Source of the DNA: Ruminococcus sp.
Lineage (GTDB): Bacteria > Bacillota > Clostridia > Oscillospirales > Ruminococcaceae
DNA length: 64,000 nucleotides
Assembly: GCA_017626015.1 (NCBI GenBank)
Contig: JAGAJO010000012.1
Location: 109,752-173,751 of the forward strand
Direction: 5' to 3'
A program made the position numbers and the translations under genes. This document shows, piece by piece, positions 62,901-64,000 of the stretch. The notes under the pieces are model-generated. The model saw only the letters and a program-made list of their open reading frames with translations, was not told the origin of the DNA and did not search any database. The stretch's first letter is position 1. Each line of letters begins with the position of its first letter.

Positions 62901-63947
62901 TTGAAAAAGTTCAACTCAAAGTCCTGCGAGGAAATCATGACCACCGTGTACAAACCGATTAAATTTGTAGTTGACAATTTGCTTGCACAAGGTCTGTATA
63001 TCTTAGCGGGTGCGCCGAAGGTCGGGAAATCATGGCTTGCGCTTGATATGTGCTTGTCCATAGCGAAAGGAGCAAAGGTCTTAGATCAGACAACATCACA
63101 GGGAACTACACTCTATCTGTGTCTGGAAGATAGCTTCGCACGAATCCAAAATCGTCTTTATGAAATCACGGACAAGCCTGCGGAGAGATTGCATTTCGTA
63201 ATTATGTCCGAGTCAATTGGAAATGGCTTGGAAGAACAGATTACAGTATTTAAAAATGAGCATTCCGATTTAAAAGTTGTGTTCATTGATACTCTGCAAA
63301 TGGTGCGTAACGAATCAGATTCGAGTTATAGTTCAGATTACAAAGAGTTGTCTGTTTTGAAAAATCTTGCGGATAAACTTGAAATCACAATAGTAGTTGT
63401 ACATCACACACGAAAGTGTTCTGACAGCGATCCATTTAATATGATTTCAGGTTCAACTGGACTGAGTGGTTGTGTAGACGGTAGTATGGTTCTAATTGAA
63501 AGTAAGCGTGGAAGTCGGAAAGCTAAACTGCATTGCTTAGGTCGAGATATTGAAAATGCAGAAATTAATTTGCAGTTCGACAGTAATTTGAAAAAGTGGA
63601 TCGTTACTGATAAACCGCTCGACTGTAAAAACAAGGATAACATTTTTCTGGCTGCACTGTATGTGTATCTTAAAGAGCATATTGATTTCAGCGGTACAGC
63701 TTCGGAATTAGTGAATGCTCTGAAAAGTGTTTCCGATGAAACGTTTTATTCCAACAGATTAACAAGAGATTGGGTGCAGAACGGTTACACTCTCAAAAAG
63801 TTTGGAATTGATTTTCAGTACAAACGTACTCGCACAGGTAGGCTGATAATTCTTCATTACGACCATGAGCGTGACAGTAGTGACAGTAAAAATTCTACTG
63901 TCGTTGCTGTCAACGGAGAGCACAAGCAATACCTTGCAAACCCTTGA
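62901..63947 (+). CDS. RepA-like AAA ATPase / replicative helicase of a mobile element
   Basis: 348 residues from TTG 62901, nine bases after AGGAGG; a TTG at 62880 lies before that site. Walker A is AGAPKVGKSWLALD, Walker B KVVFIDTLQMV, and VVVHHTRK matches the RepA/RecA-like family AAA_25. These are hexameric helicases or loaders used by plasmids, phages and integrative elements. The C-terminal part (about 245-330) resembles a winged-helix DNA-binding region. Composition is A+T-rich and, with the recombinase, suggests the left part of an integrated element that continues beyond the window. Confidence 0.88.
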   Translation: MKKFNSKSCEEIMTTVYKPIKFVVDNLLAQGLYILAGAPKVGKSWLALDMCLSIAKGAKVLDQTTSQGTTLYLCLEDSFARIQNRLYEITDKPAERLHFVIMSESIGNGLEEQITVFKNEHSDLKVVFIDTLQMVRNESDSSYSSDYKELSVLKNLADKLEITIVVVHHTRKCSDSDPFNMISGSTGLSGCVDGSMVLIESKRGSRKAKLHCLGRDIENAEINLQFDSNLKKWIVTDKPLDCKNKDNIFLAALYVYLKEHIDFSGTASELVNALKSVSDETFYSNRLTRDWVQNGYTLKKFGIDFQYKRTRTGRLIILHYDHERDSSDSKNSTVVAVNGEHKQYLANP

Positions 63948-64000
63948 AAATGCTTGATTTGCGGTGATGACAGTAGGTGTGACAGTAACTAATATCGGAT
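63948..64000. other. Window end, no feature resolved
   Basis: Fifty-three bases after the ATPase stop. The next gene of the presumed element starts outside the window. Confidence 0.3.

Overview
The window looks like a chromosomal segment of a Ruminococcus-like member of the Oscillospiraceae (Clostridia). The grounds are low-to-medium G+C DNA, strong AAGGAGG-type ribosome sites, an hrcA-grpE-dnaK-dnaJ operon under CIRCE, pyruvate phosphate dikinase, anaerobic ribonucleotide reductase, BceRS-type and VanRS-like two-component systems, plant-wall glycoside hydrolases (GH26, GH9, GH28) and sortase-built pili. No ribosomal RNA, intact tRNA or CRISPR array was seen.

Layout. 1-1642: end of a MacB-type ABC transporter. 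1745-4785: copper locus with csoR behind two CsoR operators, then a copA fused in frame to a copZ-like domain that carries its own internal ribosome site. 5052-10061: heat-shock operon (minus strand). 10221-13391: small zinc-ribbon membrane protein and valS. 13595-15330: two copies of a 158-bp hairpin MITE around a secreted transglutaminase gene. 15518-18942: ilvE, a HAD phosphatase and a secreted SGNH esterase. 18964-22250: nrdD-GNAT-nrdG, divergent from a Crp/Fnr regulator with an NrdR box between them. 23240-27778: BceRSAB-type peptide sensing/efflux. 27886-31989: a second two-component system, a LacI regulator and a VanY-like carboxypeptidase. 32368-35004: ppdK. 35236-35513: decayed protease gene. 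35756-38320: tldD-pmbA. 38394-46537: plant-glycan locus with two AraC regulators, a lipoprotein esterase, a wall-anchored GH26 mannanase (third MITE copy upstream), a lipoprotein GH9 cellulase and a GH28 pectinase. 46640-46812: IS3 remnant. 46847-60837: seven-gene pilus operon ending in a 3081-residue BspA-LRR adhesin. 61032-62141: tyrosine recombinase. 62573-63947: structured leader and a RepA-like AAA ATPase of mobile-element type.

The most interesting observation is at the upstream end of the pilus operon. A tyrosine recombinase gene is enclosed by 15-bp exact inverted repeats (60936-60950 and 62353-62367). The left repeat carries the -10 hexamer facing the pilus operon, but no -35 lies at the right distance. 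The right repeat is preceded, inside the bracketed segment, by TTGATT exactly 17 bases from the -10. Inversion of the ~1.4-kb segment would therefore give the pilus operon a near-consensus promoter. This predicts phase-variable pili, drawn here in the weak or OFF state. The competing reading is that the left repeat marks the edge of an integrated element that continues past the window.

How parts may work together: the pilus and BspA adhesin could mediate attachment to plant fibre or host surfaces, while the lipoprotein GH9, anchored GH26 and other esterases degrade mannan, cellulose and pectin at the cell surface. PPDK and the anaerobic NrdDG enzymes fit a strictly fermentative life. All functional statements come from motifs and family knowledge; no database search was run.
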